From: Montifringilla adamsi
Lineage: Eukaryota > Chordata > Aves > Passeriformes > Passeridae
NCBI GenBank assembly: GCA_017590115.1
Contig: JAGGNK010009114.1
Span: forward strand, 23,193,978 to 23,257,977
Direction of reading: 5' to 3'
Length of the DNA stretch: 64,000 bases
The position numbers and the translations under genes were made by a program. Positions 35,591-49,890 of the stretch are shown here, piece after piece. Every line of letters begins with the position of its first letter. Position 1 is the first letter of the stretch. The notes under the pieces were generated by a model that had not been told where the DNA came from, did no database searches, and saw only the letters and a program-made list of their open reading frames with translations.

Positions 35591-38500
35591 CACAGACATA
35601 AGCCTTTATTTTAGGAGCAAAGTCTCAAGCTGGGCTGCCCCCAAACCACTGCTGCTCTCTGACTTACAGCCAAAAGTCTTGGGTCAGCATGGAGCAGGAT
35701 GCAGCAGTTTGGAAGACTGCTGATGAGCTGTATGATGGGAGGGGGAGAAATGATGTCTCAGGAGGAGATTAAGTCATACAGTGGGCACCATGAGTGCTCC
35801 TGAGGGTATAAAGGAGCAGAGAAATCAGCTCTCTGGAGGGTCTTCAAGATGGGGATCAGCAGCCTGAGCTGTGTGTAATAAAAGGAGAAAAAACTTCCAC
35901 CTTAATGAAGTGATTCAGTCCTGGAGTGAATTCCTCTTGCAGCTGTTGATGGCTGTTCCAGCTGGCTGCACAGGTTCATAAAGCAGCTTTCCATGGTTTG
36001 TGTTTCAACAATGTGCCTTTGTACCAATTGATTATGCCTCTGTGGCCCATGAAGGAGGAGTAGTATACCTTTCTCCCACATTACCTTTTCTCCTGCAAAA
36101 AGGGAACTGTTGGGTTTTGGAAGGTGGGTTTGCCTGTGGCATGACTTGCTCTTTTGAGACACTCAGGGTTTTTATCACTGTTAAAAAGGGGAGGTTGTCT
36201 ATGCGTGGGGCTTTTCTAAATAACTTTGAAGCCTGTTTTCTATCAGTGATATTTATGAGGCATTTTTAATGGTCTAGCTTCTCTTAGGGAGGTAGTAGGG
36301 AGTGGTAGCTCCAGGGGAATATTGTTCACTTTCTTGTCTTCAGCTTTTTATGTGAACAAAAATGATTGTGGCACTGCCCTGGCACAGGGTCCACGTCAGA
36401 GGCAGTGGGGTGGTCAGTGACTTTGGGCATAGACTGACTAAAAATGGGCAGAAGCTCCACAGGCTCCACTTCCATCACCTGGGACCTGCCTTCCAAGGTT
36501 ACACGAAGACAAGTCTGATATTTATGGTCTTTATAGCTGGGAGCTTTCAAAATGCACTTCTGAACACCTTATTGAATTAGTGATAGAAACAAATCATTAT
36601 CCAATTAATAATTAGCAGAATGCTTTTCAGTCATAATGGAGAAGAGCAATTTACAGAAGCATAAGAATTGCTAAGCCCTGAGAAATTATTCATGACAGTG
36701 TTTTTTTTAAGCAGCTCAGTTTGTCTTGCTCACCATTAGTATCAGGTGACCTTTTAACATTTGCTGGCTGGCCATGATTATGGCCAATTAATCCGTTGTC
36801 TTATATATTGAATGCCAATCATTGTGGTATCTGGGCATTGTTCTTGCTTTATGGGGTGGGGATAAGCAGGTTCCTCTTTTCCTCCTTTCAGGTCTTCTTA
36901 CTTCTCTTTGTTTCCTGCTCTTTTCCTTCTGCAGGACAGTGCTTTGCATTCCTTTGCCTTGAACCAGAACAGAAGTGAGAAATTGTAAGACTTAGACCTC
37001 AGTGCTTTGATGGGTCCTTTTGAAGAACTGCAAAATGTAGAAAGAGAGATGTAGGGATGTAATTTGGCCCTCAAGTGTAGGAGCAAATTTGTCCCAGGTT
37101 TGATAATGTCCTGAGTACATGGTGTAGGACAATAAAAATGGTGCAGAAGAGAATAGCTAAGTTTGTACCTTTTCGGAGACCAAACTCCAGGCTTGTTCCT
37201 GCTTGCTGCAGTGATTTTCATTTTCCCTGTCTGAAACCTTGTGAACTTAGACTTGAGTAAAGTTTATTTCACTTGGTCAGTGTGACCTATTATGTGAGAG
37301 TATCAAAGTTGTCAAGTGAATGTACAGTTTGCTTGAGTCTGGTGTAGAAATAAACTGCTCAGAAGGGTTCTGGTTCTGAGGCCCTGCTCTGATGCTGACT
37401 TTTCAGTGTGATTCTGCATTTGCAGCTTGGAGGGCGAGGGGGAAACCTAAACAAAAACCCAATTCAGTTTGTTAATCTGTGTTTCCTACCAGTTTAGACT
37501 CTAACTGTCCTAAGCCTATTTTCTGCAAAAATATTAACCCTTTAAGCATACCTTTCCAACTGGAAATAGGCATTTTCTCCCCATTGGTGTAGTTACTGCA
37601 AGCAGAGTATCCCAAGGTCCAGAAGGAGTCAAGACAGAAGCATTCCAGCTGTTCCTTTATGGGAAATGCTCTATCTACCTGCTTGGGGCCTACAGTTTGT
37701 TCTGTACCAGGACCTGAAGCCTGGGCTGGAGGGAGAGACCTCTGCCCTGACCCACCAGAGCTGAGCAAGCCTGGTGTCAGCACTTTGGGTCAGTGGGCAT
37801 GCTGATCACCACTGACTGATTTACTCATCCTTACTGCTATGTAATTGTGTGTTAGCTAGTGGTTATTATATATGACAAGCTTAAAAATACAAATCACAGG
37901 CTGTTCTGAATTTTATTCCTTTCTATACCAAATATTTTCTCCAGGAAAAAAGTGCACCTTTTTTTTTTTTTTTTTCCCCATGGCTGGTTTTTGTGATAAA
38001 CTGCTTTATTTTGGTGGTGTCACCTTTTTCCTTGATCATCTATTCAATAAACTTGAGAAATGAGTGATCTGCGTTTTCCAGCTGAGCTAGTGATTTGTCC
38101 CAGGTTTGGTTCACCCTTGTTTTTCTTCCTTTACTTTGGAAATGTACCTATGAAATCATGGGTAGAGGTAACTACCTCTAAATACATTACAAAATTATAA
38201 CTGGTAATTTGCCTCGATTTCCCTTCCCATCAGAAGATTTCTTATATTGAGTCGAGCTTGCTGCTAGTCCAGAGGGTCTTAATTTTCTGTCTGTGCCTGG
38301 AGCATCCTCTTTGGCCATGAAATTGTCCTTTTAATTGCAGTTCATCCGCTTCTCAATCTGTCATCTGAGCTGCTCATACTATTTTTGAATTTCCATCTCC
38401 TTTGTTTTGAACGATTTCCCGTCGTCCCTTTGCTTCTCTTTCTTGTGTGCGATGCCAACAGGGTTTTTTTAATCTTAGAGGAACACAGGGTGCCTCATCT

Positions 38501-41500
38501 GTTCCAAATCAAAGCTGGAGATTTCTGTGCACTTGCATGGAGGTTCTGCTTTTGATCCGACGGGCAATTTATGGAAAGCAGGAGTTTATGAAGAGTGCTT
38601 ATCCTATTCAAATTCTGCTGTGCTCACAACAACAGGAACCTGGAAGAAAAAGACACCACAGACAAAAAGATCCTGGTTTTAAATCACAGAGTGCTTAGCT
38701 GTGACCTGTACTCACCTTAAAAAGCTTTAATTATCTCTGAATTTATGAAGGGCACAGCAGGGATGCTCAAACACCTCCTTACTCTCAACAGTGCAGTGTC
38801 TCCTATGAGCTCCAGATGCTGGTGGACAAACCCATCCTAAAATGAAAAGGCTGGGATTGACTCCCCCCATTTTAGTAGAAAATGAGCTGTTTTCAGGTAG
38901 TTTTTAACCCCTAGATTTTAATAAGCATTCTCCAAATTTGTATAGCTCAAAAAGTCATGGGCAGAACCTAATGGATTAAAGGAATATGAGTCAGGTCTGT
39001 CCTGATCTGAAAGCAAACTTGCTGCTCCTACAAGGTTTTGGGGGAAAAATTAAAAAAAAAAAAGGTTGAAAATGCAACATTGAATAGATGCTTTTGTATT
39101 TTTGGAAATGTATCAATTTCAGTAACTATTGTGGTATACATTTTTGCACATCTAGTAAATTTTATTTTGAAGAGTGAAATTGTAGAAATCCCTGATTTTG
39201 AAAACCTTCAGAAATAGGAACTTTTCTGAACAGACGTTTCCCTGTGTTTTTGAAAATATTCCAAAGTTTAATTTCGTTCTTAGTCTGAGTGACATTTTAT
39301 ATTGAAATTTCAGTTTTTAGTACAACCTGTTGATTTCAGAACCCAGCTAGGCACTCTGTAATCACTTCCCAGAGATTACAAAGACATCCTCTTTTATCAA
39401 CACTGCAGCACAAATCCAAAACACAGCCCCATACCAGAAACTGTGAAGAAAATTAACTCTACTCCAGCCAAAACCAGTACAGTCTCTCTCTGTGGCCTTT
39501 TTATGACTTGACTGGATTTTATTAATGGCTGTATTGCTACTGGAAAGTTTTTCTAAGGCTGCTCAAGGAAGAAGTTTCAGCTAAAAATTCACCTTATTTT
39601 CTGTCTGTCCCATCCCCTGACATGGGAATTAAGTTTGGATCACAGGACTGTCCTGCCCTCGAGTCCCCACTTCAGGACTCTTTGAAGCCACTGCCACCTT
39701 TGACTGTTTTCTGCTGTCTCACAGCTAAATAGCTTCTAAATTTAGCTCTGAAATCCTGGCTGGGTTCTGCTCTGGACTCTCTCTGACATTCCTACTTGTC
39801 TCCTTGGGTGTGTGACACTTTTAATTACAGCTGTGGCTGCCAGGGGAGCTGTAACACAGACACGGAGCCTGGGAAGTACCTGGCCTCCATGTCTTGTTTG
39901 ACTACAGGATTTTTACATATTGCTCCCAAAACAGTGCTCAAAGAATGATGATTTATTCCTTATCTTTTCCTTTGTTTGGTTTTTTTTTTTTCTTTTTCAA
40001 AATCTGTTCACCATAAGAAAATTTGGCCATGGTTCTTCCTTTATAGATGTTAAAAGACTTATCAAATGAAATTGGATCACAGGACAAATGTTCAGACATT
40101 GAGTTCTCTGTGTTTTCCTGGCAACAGAATCAAAGATAAACAGCCATCAAAAAAGTTATTTCTGAATGGGTCAAACTGGCTGTCAAAGAAGCTTATTTAA
40201 GGCAAGGTAAGACTTCCCCTGAGGCGTTAGTACACAGAAATGCACATTCTGCTAGGTCTTTATCTTCTTAGAGAAAGGAAGCATGCATCTTAAGAAAAAA
40301 TATTTAGAAACTTGGCTTTTGGAGCAGCATCCTCTGTAAGTGCTGCATTTAGTCAGAGTGATGTCTGTTGTTACTCCTTAGCTCTAAATGCACATCTTTA
40401 TTGCTTATCTTCTTGCCCAAATTTCTTTTATGCTTTTTGCTGCATTCCATAAAATGACCCCTTTGAAGAGGTGGCAGTGCCAGACTTTATGAAGGAATGG
40501 CTTTTTACTGACCTCAAACAGACTTTCTCATGTTTGACTTTCACCATCAGCTGCCTCTTGCTGGACCACCTCTGCCCACCCTTGCTCATGTCCATCCCTT
40601 TTGTTTCTATTATTAGTCTCAGTTAGGGGTCTTTTGGGGTTTTTTTGGGTATTTTTCAAATTGATTAAAGCTCTTCCATGGGACTTGGGAATGTTTTTAG
40701 TGTAGAAATTGTAACTCAGGGTAGAAATAGTCCATGGGAGCTTTAGAGCTGTGGTAGCAGGTTAATGCACTGGGTGATCTCCTGCCCTGATTTCTGCAGC
40801 AGGCTGGGGAAAGAGAATTTCCTTGAAATGTGGCCCGTCTCTTTGGCCTTAATAACACATTTGTCACAAATACAGCCTGTTATGAGGCAAGGCTCTAATA
40901 AAATGTTACCATACAAAGATAGGCTTAGAATTAACATTTTTCTCTCCCTACATGTCATTCCATTTAATATGCTATATTGGAAGTATGAATAAATATTTAG
41001 CCTAATCCTGCTCATGAATTACATATTCTAGTCTTAAGACCTCTGTACTTCCACTGCTCATGGAGAGCTTCATGATCCCTCTGAGATGTGTGGCTGCGCT
41101 GGGAAGTGATGTGGTGGTAGTTTATAGGATTCCTCTTATGTCTTAGGTGGGTTTTTTTGCAGCATTTTTTAACCTTTTTGCCTTTTATACAGCTCTTATG
41201 AGCAGGATTTCAGGCAAATAAATGGATGACAAATACTTTTTGAGTGGAGAGTGACAATTCCATATCTTTACCACTGCTGGGGAGCCCTGTGGCAGCTGGA
41301 CATAGTAGGTACTGTGGTGAAGTTCAGTGGGCATTAAAGGGTTTAATGTCTGATGTATTATGAAGATTTTCAGAAGCAACTTAATTAAAATTAAACTTAA
41401 ACTTCAGCTCAGTCTGTGCTAAGGATTATCCCTGTGATACTGATGAGTAGTAGAGAATTTATCCTACCTTAGTCTTTTCCTGGGCCTGAAATACACTTTA

Positions 41501-42235
41501 ATAGTTCTCTGTCCTCCAAGGTTTGCAAGTGAGGATGGTGTAAATTAAATTACTGAGAGGCTGCTTTGCAAACCTTCACATATCCCTCAGTGTACACAAA
41601 TATTCCCACTGTGAGATCTTTGCTCTCATTTGTATTTGGTTAACATGGGGGAGTGACCACTAACAACAGTGTTATTTAGCAGTATTGCATTGCCTTCTAC
41701 TTCTGAATTCACTGAGGTCCTCCAGCACAGGAGATTGAACTACACAACCAGAGAACTCAAAGTCACACTGCAAAATTGAAACAAAAGTCTATCAGAAATT
41801 CAGTACATCTATACTCTGTGCTGGGGCCTGCTAGTGTCACAAAAACGTCCTGTTTCCCTCTCAAGGTTTTCCATCATATAAATGAGTCACTGCTCTCCCT
41901 GTGCCTGAGCTGTGGAGAGCCAGGACTGTTCCCTTCTGCAAAATCGTGTTTTTGTCAGATGTTTTTTATAGTACAGCTTTATTCAGGGAGGTCAGATGCT
42001 TCTGCAGCAAGGTGACCTCTAATAGGTGGAGTGAAACTCCTTATGCAAGCAGATGGGACCTGGCAGCAGCTACCTGGATTTTGGGAAAGCACTCATGGAT
42101 CTTCCTGGTGCTGGTAATGGTTAGTGGCATCCCTAAAACAGCACCTGTATAATTAAAGTGTGCAGTTGGGCTTCTCATTTAGTGTTGATGGGAGAAGGAA
42201 TTGAGGCAGAGTATTGATTTTAATGTATTGATTTG
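35591..42235 (+). other. THSD7B: Intron D, segment without recognised elements
   Basis: About 6.6 kb of intron. It contains a 17-T run (37959-37975) and other short homopolymers but no gene, RNA or transposon that I can name. Confidence 0.6.
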
Positions 42236-42305
42236 GGGGTCGCTGTGTCACTCGCCTCCTGTGGCAGGGAGGGGTCACTGTGTCATTCACCTCCCGTGGC
42301 ACTGG
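42236..42305 (+). repeat. Imperfect 35-bp tandem repeat, two copies
   Basis: GGGGTCGCTGTGTCACTCGC and GGGGTCACTGTGTCATTCAC begin units 35 bp apart, each continuing with CTCC(T/C)GTGGCA. It is a small, fairly GC-rich minisatellite-like duplication with several mismatches. Confidence 0.8.
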
Positions 42306-45300
42306 GGAGGGGGCTGTGGAGGTCACAGCTGGCTCACAACCTTCCCCTGCCCCTGCAGGTGTCTATATGACCTGCTCGTGAGCAGAGGCCCTTGAGTTTG
42401 TAAATTAAAGAGCTAGGAATGTACATTTAAAGAAAAAAAATGTTTTTCATGCAGCTATGAGCCCTCTTGATAATATTAATTGCACACTGATCTAATTAGT
42501 GTTCCTGTCTTCTGCAGAGTCATCTGCTGGTTTATTTTGTCTGAAATAAAAGCAATATTGTAATGCAGAATACATGCAGAATACATTATCAGGATGCAAG
42601 GAGATGCATCACCATGTCCCATTCTGTCACATGAAAGCCATAACATTGTTGTCCAAGGCAAGTTGTCTAAATGAGGCTTGTCTGTGTCTTGGGGTCACAG
42701 CTTGGCAGCAGAAATGAGGTGGCATATTGTGTTGACAGTGCCCAATGTCATGGCTTCAGAAACTGGCAGAAAGATGCTCTCCACGGAGGGCCCCAAAGTC
42801 TGAAATTGCGTTTCTTAGTGTGCTCCAGCAGAGCCTGAAACCATTGACCTTCCGGACGTATATGATTTACTGAGGGGGCTAAATACTTGCAGTGACATTT
42901 GGTGGCAGCTTTTTCCCAGTGATGGACCCTTGGCTCTGGAAGATTCTTCCTGCCTGGTCCAAATTGCCCAAGTCTGCATCGATCTTCAGAGCACTCTGCA
43001 GTGCACATCTATTTTCAGAGCTGCTGTGCCATCAGGCCTCTGAGAGAAGTCAGGAGAAAAGGGAATTTGATGGTCTGTGGACAATTTAATTATGTTCAGG
43101 CTTCAAAAAAAGTCTTGTTTTCTTGTATAAATATCATAATAATAATAAGAAATAAACACAGTTTCGGGTTTGTTTTAAAAACATGCTTGTACTATTAATT
43201 GGGTAGCCTGAAAAAAAAATATGGTAAACAATCCATAATAAAGTACAGTGGGCTGAATCTTTCTCCTGATACATAGAGGATTCCAACACTGCTAAGAAAA
43301 AAAAAAAAAGGCAACTCTGTTTTATTTGAAGAAAACAGATGATTTTCCCAGTGGCAGATGAGCAGAGTATACAGAAAAACACAGCTGAGCTACTCCCTTA
43401 ACTGCTATTGATCCCAGTGGATGGTTTTTCATTTGAGTAAGGACTTTGTTAAGATGTCAGGGCTCCCAAGCAGCCAGGCCAGCCCTTCACCATGGGAGAG
43501 CAGCCCTGGGAAAAGAGAGCATCATTCCCACAGTTGGTTTTGGAGCCTGGACAGACTTGTGCAGTGGATTTTTGCCCTCCTGCATCACGTGTTCCCTGTG
43601 AGATGAACGCACACTGTGAAGTCCTGTTTATTTGCTCTATTTATTTGCACTCAGAAGGCAGCAGACGAGACTCCTTCTCCGGAAGAGTTCTCAGCTTGTT
43701 CTGCAATCTGTTACAAGGAAAGTGCTAATTAATTAAGATTTCCTTATTGAGTTAAAAGATTAAATATATCAACTACTAGGCCTTGTATCTAATGCCAAGT
43801 GTTTGCTTGGAAGTTCTTTAAGGAAGAAAACTGTAATGCAGAATCAAAAGAAATTAGAAATCATAATGCAAAGTCAGCATCAACCCAACTGCCTCCTCGG
43901 GATTTATAGAGTCTGTGAAATCGAGCAATAAAACCAACCTTTGGATGAATTTCAATAACAATAATGTTGAGTTAAACTTACCAGCCTTCTTTACAAGTCC
44001 TCTCTGGTCTATTTAGGATCTCTAATCAGTCTGCTATGAGATAACGTGAGTGTGTGCATCTTTTGTTGAGCAAGTGGGAATAAATTAGCTAAGGGTCCAT
44101 TATTTGAGCCTTGCAAAATATTTGATGTAGAAGTTATTTTTGCTGCATTTTTTGGCTGTGCATTTACTGAATGTAAATTAGATTATCTCCTAAATTTCTC
44201 AGCAAACTAATAATGTGTAAAATCTCTCAAATCCTTGTGTACTATAAAAAAAGAAGATTAAACATTTGTTCTGTGGCAAGATTAAATCCTTTTCAGCTGC
44301 AACTCAAGTTTTTAGCAACTTAAGTCTCCCAGACTTACTATGCTTAGTTCCCTTCAGTTAATGATTTCCTCCCTTGAAGCAGGATTTAGATTTTGAGCGG
44401 GGATTATTTGGGACGAGGTGCTCCTCTTGCAGCTCACAAGCTTCTGGAGCTTTTGTTTGTGCCACGTGGCCCATGGCCAGTGGCTGCCTTATTCTTGGCA
44501 CACTGGGAAAGCCTCAGCCATAGAACTATGATCAGCTGGTGAAGTTAAGTTTCTGAGCTGCAGTCTGTACTCCATGCTGAGTTTTAACCGGGGGTAAAGC
44601 AAGAGGTTTGCCTTGCAGGACATCCCAGAACTTCAGCTGAGCAGAATTTGGCCCACCAAATGCTGTGGTCCACCAGGTCTCCTTTATAAAGTCTTTAGCT
44701 ATTAGATTTTTAGCACTGCTTGGATTTACTGGTGTTATTTTGTGATATTTCACAGTCAGTAATCAAGTGAATGTGAATATTAATTGCAAAATGAATCAAT
44801 TTTTTCCCCCCCTCTTCCTTTGGTCTGTGTAATTAGAAACATTTCTCCTGTGTCACTGTCCACTCTGCTGCTCCCTAGTTTGTTAAAGGGTGATCTCTCC
44901 TGTCCCACAGACTCCAAGGGAAATTAGCAGTGTTATTACCTGTGGCAGCTGTGGTGATGCACAGAATTGTCCCTCTCACAGTAATGACCTTGAGTTTTAT
45001 GAAGCACCTCAAGGTTTACTAACAAGGGTAGAACTGCTAGAAGTTTGTTAATTGAAACCATGAAATATGTTAGAGAGGATACAAACGAGTTTAAAGCCAA
45101 TTCAATTAGAGGTGCATCTGTTTCCAAAGCTGCTGGAGAAATGTTTATTTTCTCATCACTTTTAAGACAGCCTCTTGGAATGCTGCTGGCACTGTTGTTT
45201 AACGCTGTGTGCAGACCTTGCACCCACAGCAAATTTATCTTTTGGAAGTACAACAGTCAGGTGGAAGGGTCCCTGATGTTGGCTTGTAAATCCACTGATG

Positions 45301-45404
45301 TCCTTCTCCCAGCGCAGCCCCCTGTGGCATCACTGACATCCCCCAGCCCATCACCCAGCTGCCTGCAAGAGGCCTTGGCTGTGCTGGGTAGCACAATAAA
45401 AATG
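42306..45404 (+). other. THSD7B: Intron D, segment
   Basis: About 3.1 kb of intron with no recognised element. Confidence 0.6.
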
Positions 45405-45623
45405 GGACAATAGGAGTTTTTTCACGGTGTATTTGTGCCTTTCTGACACTGGCACAGGTTGCCCAGAGCAGCTGTGGATGCCCCATCTCTGGAAGTGTCC
45501 AAGGCCAGGTTGGACAGAGTTTGGAGCAACCTGGGATAGCAGAAGATGTTCCTGCCCATGGGAGGGGGGTGGAACAAGATGAGCTTTGAGATTCCTTCCA
45601 ACCCAAACCTTCTGATTCCATGA
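45405..45623 (+). mobile_element. CR1 LINE 3'-end fragment, sense
   Basis: Sense-oriented CR1 3' UTR: CTGGCACAGGTTGCCCAGAG, CATCTCTGGAAGTGTCCAAG, GGCCAGGTTGGACAGAG, TTGGAGCAACCTGGGATAG, CCTGCCCATGGGAGGGGGG and the terminal TTCCTTCCAACCCAAACC followed by TTCTGATTCCATGA. The end is intact in the typical CR1 form, with no poly(A). It looks younger than the 4275 copy. Confidence 0.9.
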
Positions 45624-47204
45624 CAGCCACTAGAGCATGGTCCTTCCTTTATACACCAGCTGTTGCTTTGTCTCTGGGCTGCACAGGAGAATTGAGGTGA
45701 GTCAGGGCTGCTGCATTGTGTGTCTGAGCCTTCCCAGGACATCCTGTGTGATCTGTGGGTGCTTTGCTTGTTAGAGACACTTTAGAGACTCCATTTGTGG
45801 CTTGTTGAGCAACAAGCACACTGTTCTTAATGAATAAATCATAGTAAAATGAGCTGTGCAGCCTAGGTAAATGCATTTGTTCATCCCAGTACGTTGACGG
45901 TGTCTCAGTAGAAAAAAAAATAGCACTTAAATGTAGAAAAGGCTTATTTGGTCATCCAGATCATTTTCTCCTGCCAGTTCCCAGTAGCATGTTTCAAAGT
46001 GCCCGTTTACATAACCTGGTGTTCTTGTCATTACCTCCTGTGACATCTCTGTGTGCAGCTCCAGCTCTGTGGTGGTCAGGAGCCTGCTGTTGGCTCAGGT
46101 AGGACAGAGGCTCTCATCTGCTCTGTCTGAATTAAATGAGCTTTATTTTAACAGTGTTTGAGATTTTGAGAAATACTAATAGTAATAATAATTTTAAAAA
46201 GGAGATTAAAGGAAGCTTCAAGAGATAATCTAAGAATAGATGGAAAGCAGGCTGAACAGGGCTGAAAAGTAGAGAACATATTTTTCTGTGGAAGCTTTTG
46301 GAAACATAACAATTGTTTGGTACCAGGTTTTACAGAGGGGAGAAAAATGAGGGATGTGATGGATGAGTGGGAAATTTAAGGATGACACTGACAAAACCAG
46401 CTGTGTAAACTCAGCCTAGAGTTGGTCTCCCAAGCTGAGGAACAGTAGCTCAGAAATGTTATTTACTTTATTCGTATTTTGTTATGGTAAGGATATTTCT
46501 CTGGATAGTGGCTTGAATGTAGAGTTCTTTATTAATGGATTTTAATAGCACATTGGCCTTGGGGTTTTTGTTTGTTTAGTATTGTGCATCATGCCAAAGC
46601 TACAAGTTTTCTAGGCATGCCAAAACTAGGATTATTGTGGGTCTTTTTAGTCCCCTGACAACAGCAAGTTATTGCTTGGCTCCTACAGAAAAAAAAAATA
46701 TCCTGGTCTCACAGGCAATGGATGAGCTGAGTACAATGTTATTTACTACTCACCATAAAAAGATATCCATAAAGGCATTCTCTGTCTGAGCAGAGAGGGC
46801 ACATCACAGGAACATTTTTGGAGGAAAATTTTGGTTGGGTGAAATCTTTACTCTATGAATAAATACCTTAGTGTAGAATTAACCCTAAGTGGTTGATAGA
46901 AGAGTAATGGCAGTCTGTGAGGAGAGCTTGAAGGAAAGTTAGGTTCCCATCTTGATTTTGTAGCATTGCTCAGTATGGAGAATCAGCTTCCTCTGGACAA
47001 TGTGGAAGTGTAGTGCTCAGTAGAAGCTGGCCAGTATTTGATTATATTTGATGGAATTAAGAAATACGGGTGAGGAAACTCCAAAAGGAATGAGCAGCCT
47101 CTTAGCAATGGGATGTCTTTGGAAATCCTGTGGTTTACTAAGGGATAACTCACAGCACATCCTGGGGATGGAATACAACAGGTTCTTCAGTCTTCACAGC
47201 ACAG
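45624..47204 (+). other. THSD7B: Intron D, segment between opposed CR1 copies
   Basis: About 1.6 kb of intron that would form the loop if the flanking CR1 copies paired. No element was recognised. Confidence 0.6.
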
Positions 47205-47390
47205 TCTGTGTTGGAAGGGACCTTTTAAAGGTCATCATGTGAACCCAGTGAGCTCAACCAGGTTGCTCCAAGCCCCATCCAACCTGGCCTTGCACACTTG
47301 CAGGGATGGGGCATCCACAGGTTCTCTGGGCACCCTGTGCCAGTATTCTACCATGTTCATTGTAAAATCTTCTTTCTTGTATATAAGAAA
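47205..47390 (-). mobile_element. CR1 LINE 3'-end fragment, antisense
   Basis: Reverse complement of the CR1 3' UTR on the + strand: TGTTGGAAGGGACCTTTTAAAG, CCAGGTTGCTCCAAGCCCCATC, CAACCTGGCCTTGCACACTT, GCAGGGATGGGGCATCCAC, then a weaker TTGTAAAATCTTCTTTC tail. It is complementary to the sense copy at 45405-45623 over roughly 80 nt. Confidence 0.88.
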
Positions 47391-49890
47391 GATGTTTATT
47401 ATAACTTCATCTGCCTTTTTTTTTTGTAGTCTATTTCTTTTTTTTTTTGTCTTATATTTATTTTATAATAGATGTAGATCTTGAGCTGCCTAAAGACTTA
47501 GCCCATTTTACCTTCTCTGATAAGTTGATAACCCCTCTGACTAATCCTACTTTGAAACAAGGCACTTTTTTTGTTTCTGTTGAGAGTTAATTACCCAGGC
47601 TGTCACACAGCCCAAGGAAAGATGATATTTCATACGGTGGTGGAACAGAACTCTTTAGAGAACTGCCTAAGAAATGCTTCTCATAAATCTATCATGAGAA
47701 AATTTCTTTTACTTATCATAATGTATTATGAATTGCTTTGAGTGGCAACCTAAGCAGATGGAACAGAATATCAGTGGGATATTTGAGAGTTTTATTTGGG
47801 GGAAAAAAGTGAGTCTGTTTTAGAAATATTTGTATATGTGTGTGCATGGATGTCATCTCACTGAGGTGAGCATACAAAGTTGAAATATCTCAAACATTCC
47901 AATATCACTGGAATGGATTCAGTCAGAAATAATTAAGATACCCAGTTCCATTGGCTTTGGAGCTGCAAATGAAGAGGCACCACAACAGAGGGAGATCAGA
48001 GGCAGCAATGACAGCCAGAGCACACTGTATGGGCACAGGTCTGCAGCACTGGGGAAGAGTTACAGTGTGGGTGAGGTGGGAAATGATTGCAGCTGTCAGG
48101 CTGAGGGGTGGCCGCCGTAAAGAAACAGGAGCAGCACCATCACAGGGAATCAGGAGAGGAGAAATAGAGCAGCACTGAGCTGAAGGAGCTGTTGCTGCTG
48201 CTGTTTTTAAAGGCACTATTTACAAAAGCAACATCAGTATTTCTTGTACCTCTAGAAGGAAGATATTTTCCAGCGGATGGATGCCTATATAAGCCTGAAA
48301 CCTTTCTTGATACTGACTTCAGCGTGAAGAGCAGGAGGGAGGCAGTGAATTGCTGCTGTGGGTTGATGCCCAGGCTGTAATACAGTTCTGGTTCAGAGTG
48401 AACAGCAGGCTTGGGCATGGTTCAGCCAGTAAATCCAGCTCTGAACCAGACTAATCTCTGTGCCTTAGCCTTGGTGTTTCATGGTTGTCTGGGTGCTGTT
48501 GTCTGGGGGTTTCGGATAGCAGCTGATTCTGGGTTGAGTTTTGCTGTTAGGGTGTTTTTCCCCTCTGTGCTGCAGTTACTGTCACCTGGGTAGATGGGGG
48601 AAGCCCTTCCTAAAAGAGTCACGAAATTAGTAAATTTGGTATTCTGTAGGTGAGGAATCAAGAGGGAGTGTTTGCATGATGAAAACCAAACAGAAATAAA
48701 GGGCATAAAAATGAGAAACATCAGAACAGTGGTAGGGATGAAGTTCAGTTATTTCTATAACCATCATTGCCAGAGCTGTCAGAGGGATGAAGCTGCCTCT
48801 AATAAAGGCTGATCTGAGCAGCCACTGGCTTTCATGATCTAACATGAAATCTCTTTTTTGTTTAAATTAAAATAATACATACAGACGTGACAAGCAGATA
48901 ATAGGAACCGGAGGAGAATGAATGCAGCATGGTAAGTAGGAAGGTGCAGGAATTATTCCACACTGCCAACCCAGGACTGGTGCCACTAATTCCATGGAAA
49001 CCCCCAGGGTTTGGCCACCTTCTACTGCTGTTCTGCGCACCAAGAGCTCCACAGCCACTGCTGGGCTCTGCAAAGTCTCTCTTTCCATATGCCAGCTCCT
49101 AAAACAGCTGTGGGGTTGTGCCTTTTTGGAGGAACCTGTTGGGTTTTAATTCATGAGGTGCTGATCCTGCAGATGTCTGGTGGTGTGATTTTAAGAGATG
49201 GTTATCTTGTGAGGGCTTTCATGTCAAACCAGCTTAAGGTGAAAGTAAAGCTTTAAAATGCCATTTTTGAAACCCAGAAAAAGCAAAGCATTTGGAAAGA
49301 GGTACAAAGAGAACTTGTGAGGTGTGGGGAAGCAGGTTTTATCTGCTTCTCCCAAGAATACATTCCACACTGCTCCAGCTGGCAGGCAGGTCCCTCACAC
49401 GTCTGATGGGAGCTGCCAAGAGAAGAGCTCTCTTGCCTCCCCCATCCTGTGGTTCGTCTGCTGGGGAGAGAGCCTGTGTCTGTCTCCTGCCTGTGCCAGC
49501 TCTGGAGATGGCCAATGTAATGCAGAAGGAGTACACAACTGGGCTGTACACTTAATTCTGCAGAATTTGTCATGGCCACAGTCTAATAAGGAAGGTAATT
49601 ACTGCATATTGTTGAGCACCAGATTCACAACAGGTACTTTTGCCAACGTGTGTCTTTTACATCATTCCTTTTTATCACTGCCTTCTTTGGACTAAACCAA
49701 GTAGAAATTAATTTTAGTCATTGCTGTTCTTCACAAATGATGCCATAACTTCACGTTGAATGGTGTTGTCAGTCTGCCAAATGCCTTCTCCTTAAGAAGT
49801 TCTTGTTTTGTGTTGGTTGCGCAGGTCACATCAGAGGATGGGAGTTGGTCGATTGCGGTGATTAAAACCTGTCTTACATCTTTGGTTTAG
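47391..49890 (+). other. THSD7B: Intron D, 3' segment
   Basis: The last 2.5 kb of intron D, ending at the acceptor CATCTTTGGTTTAG. I saw no exon or repeat beyond short homopolymers; the open frames at 49250-49700 have no recognisable domain. Confidence 0.65.
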
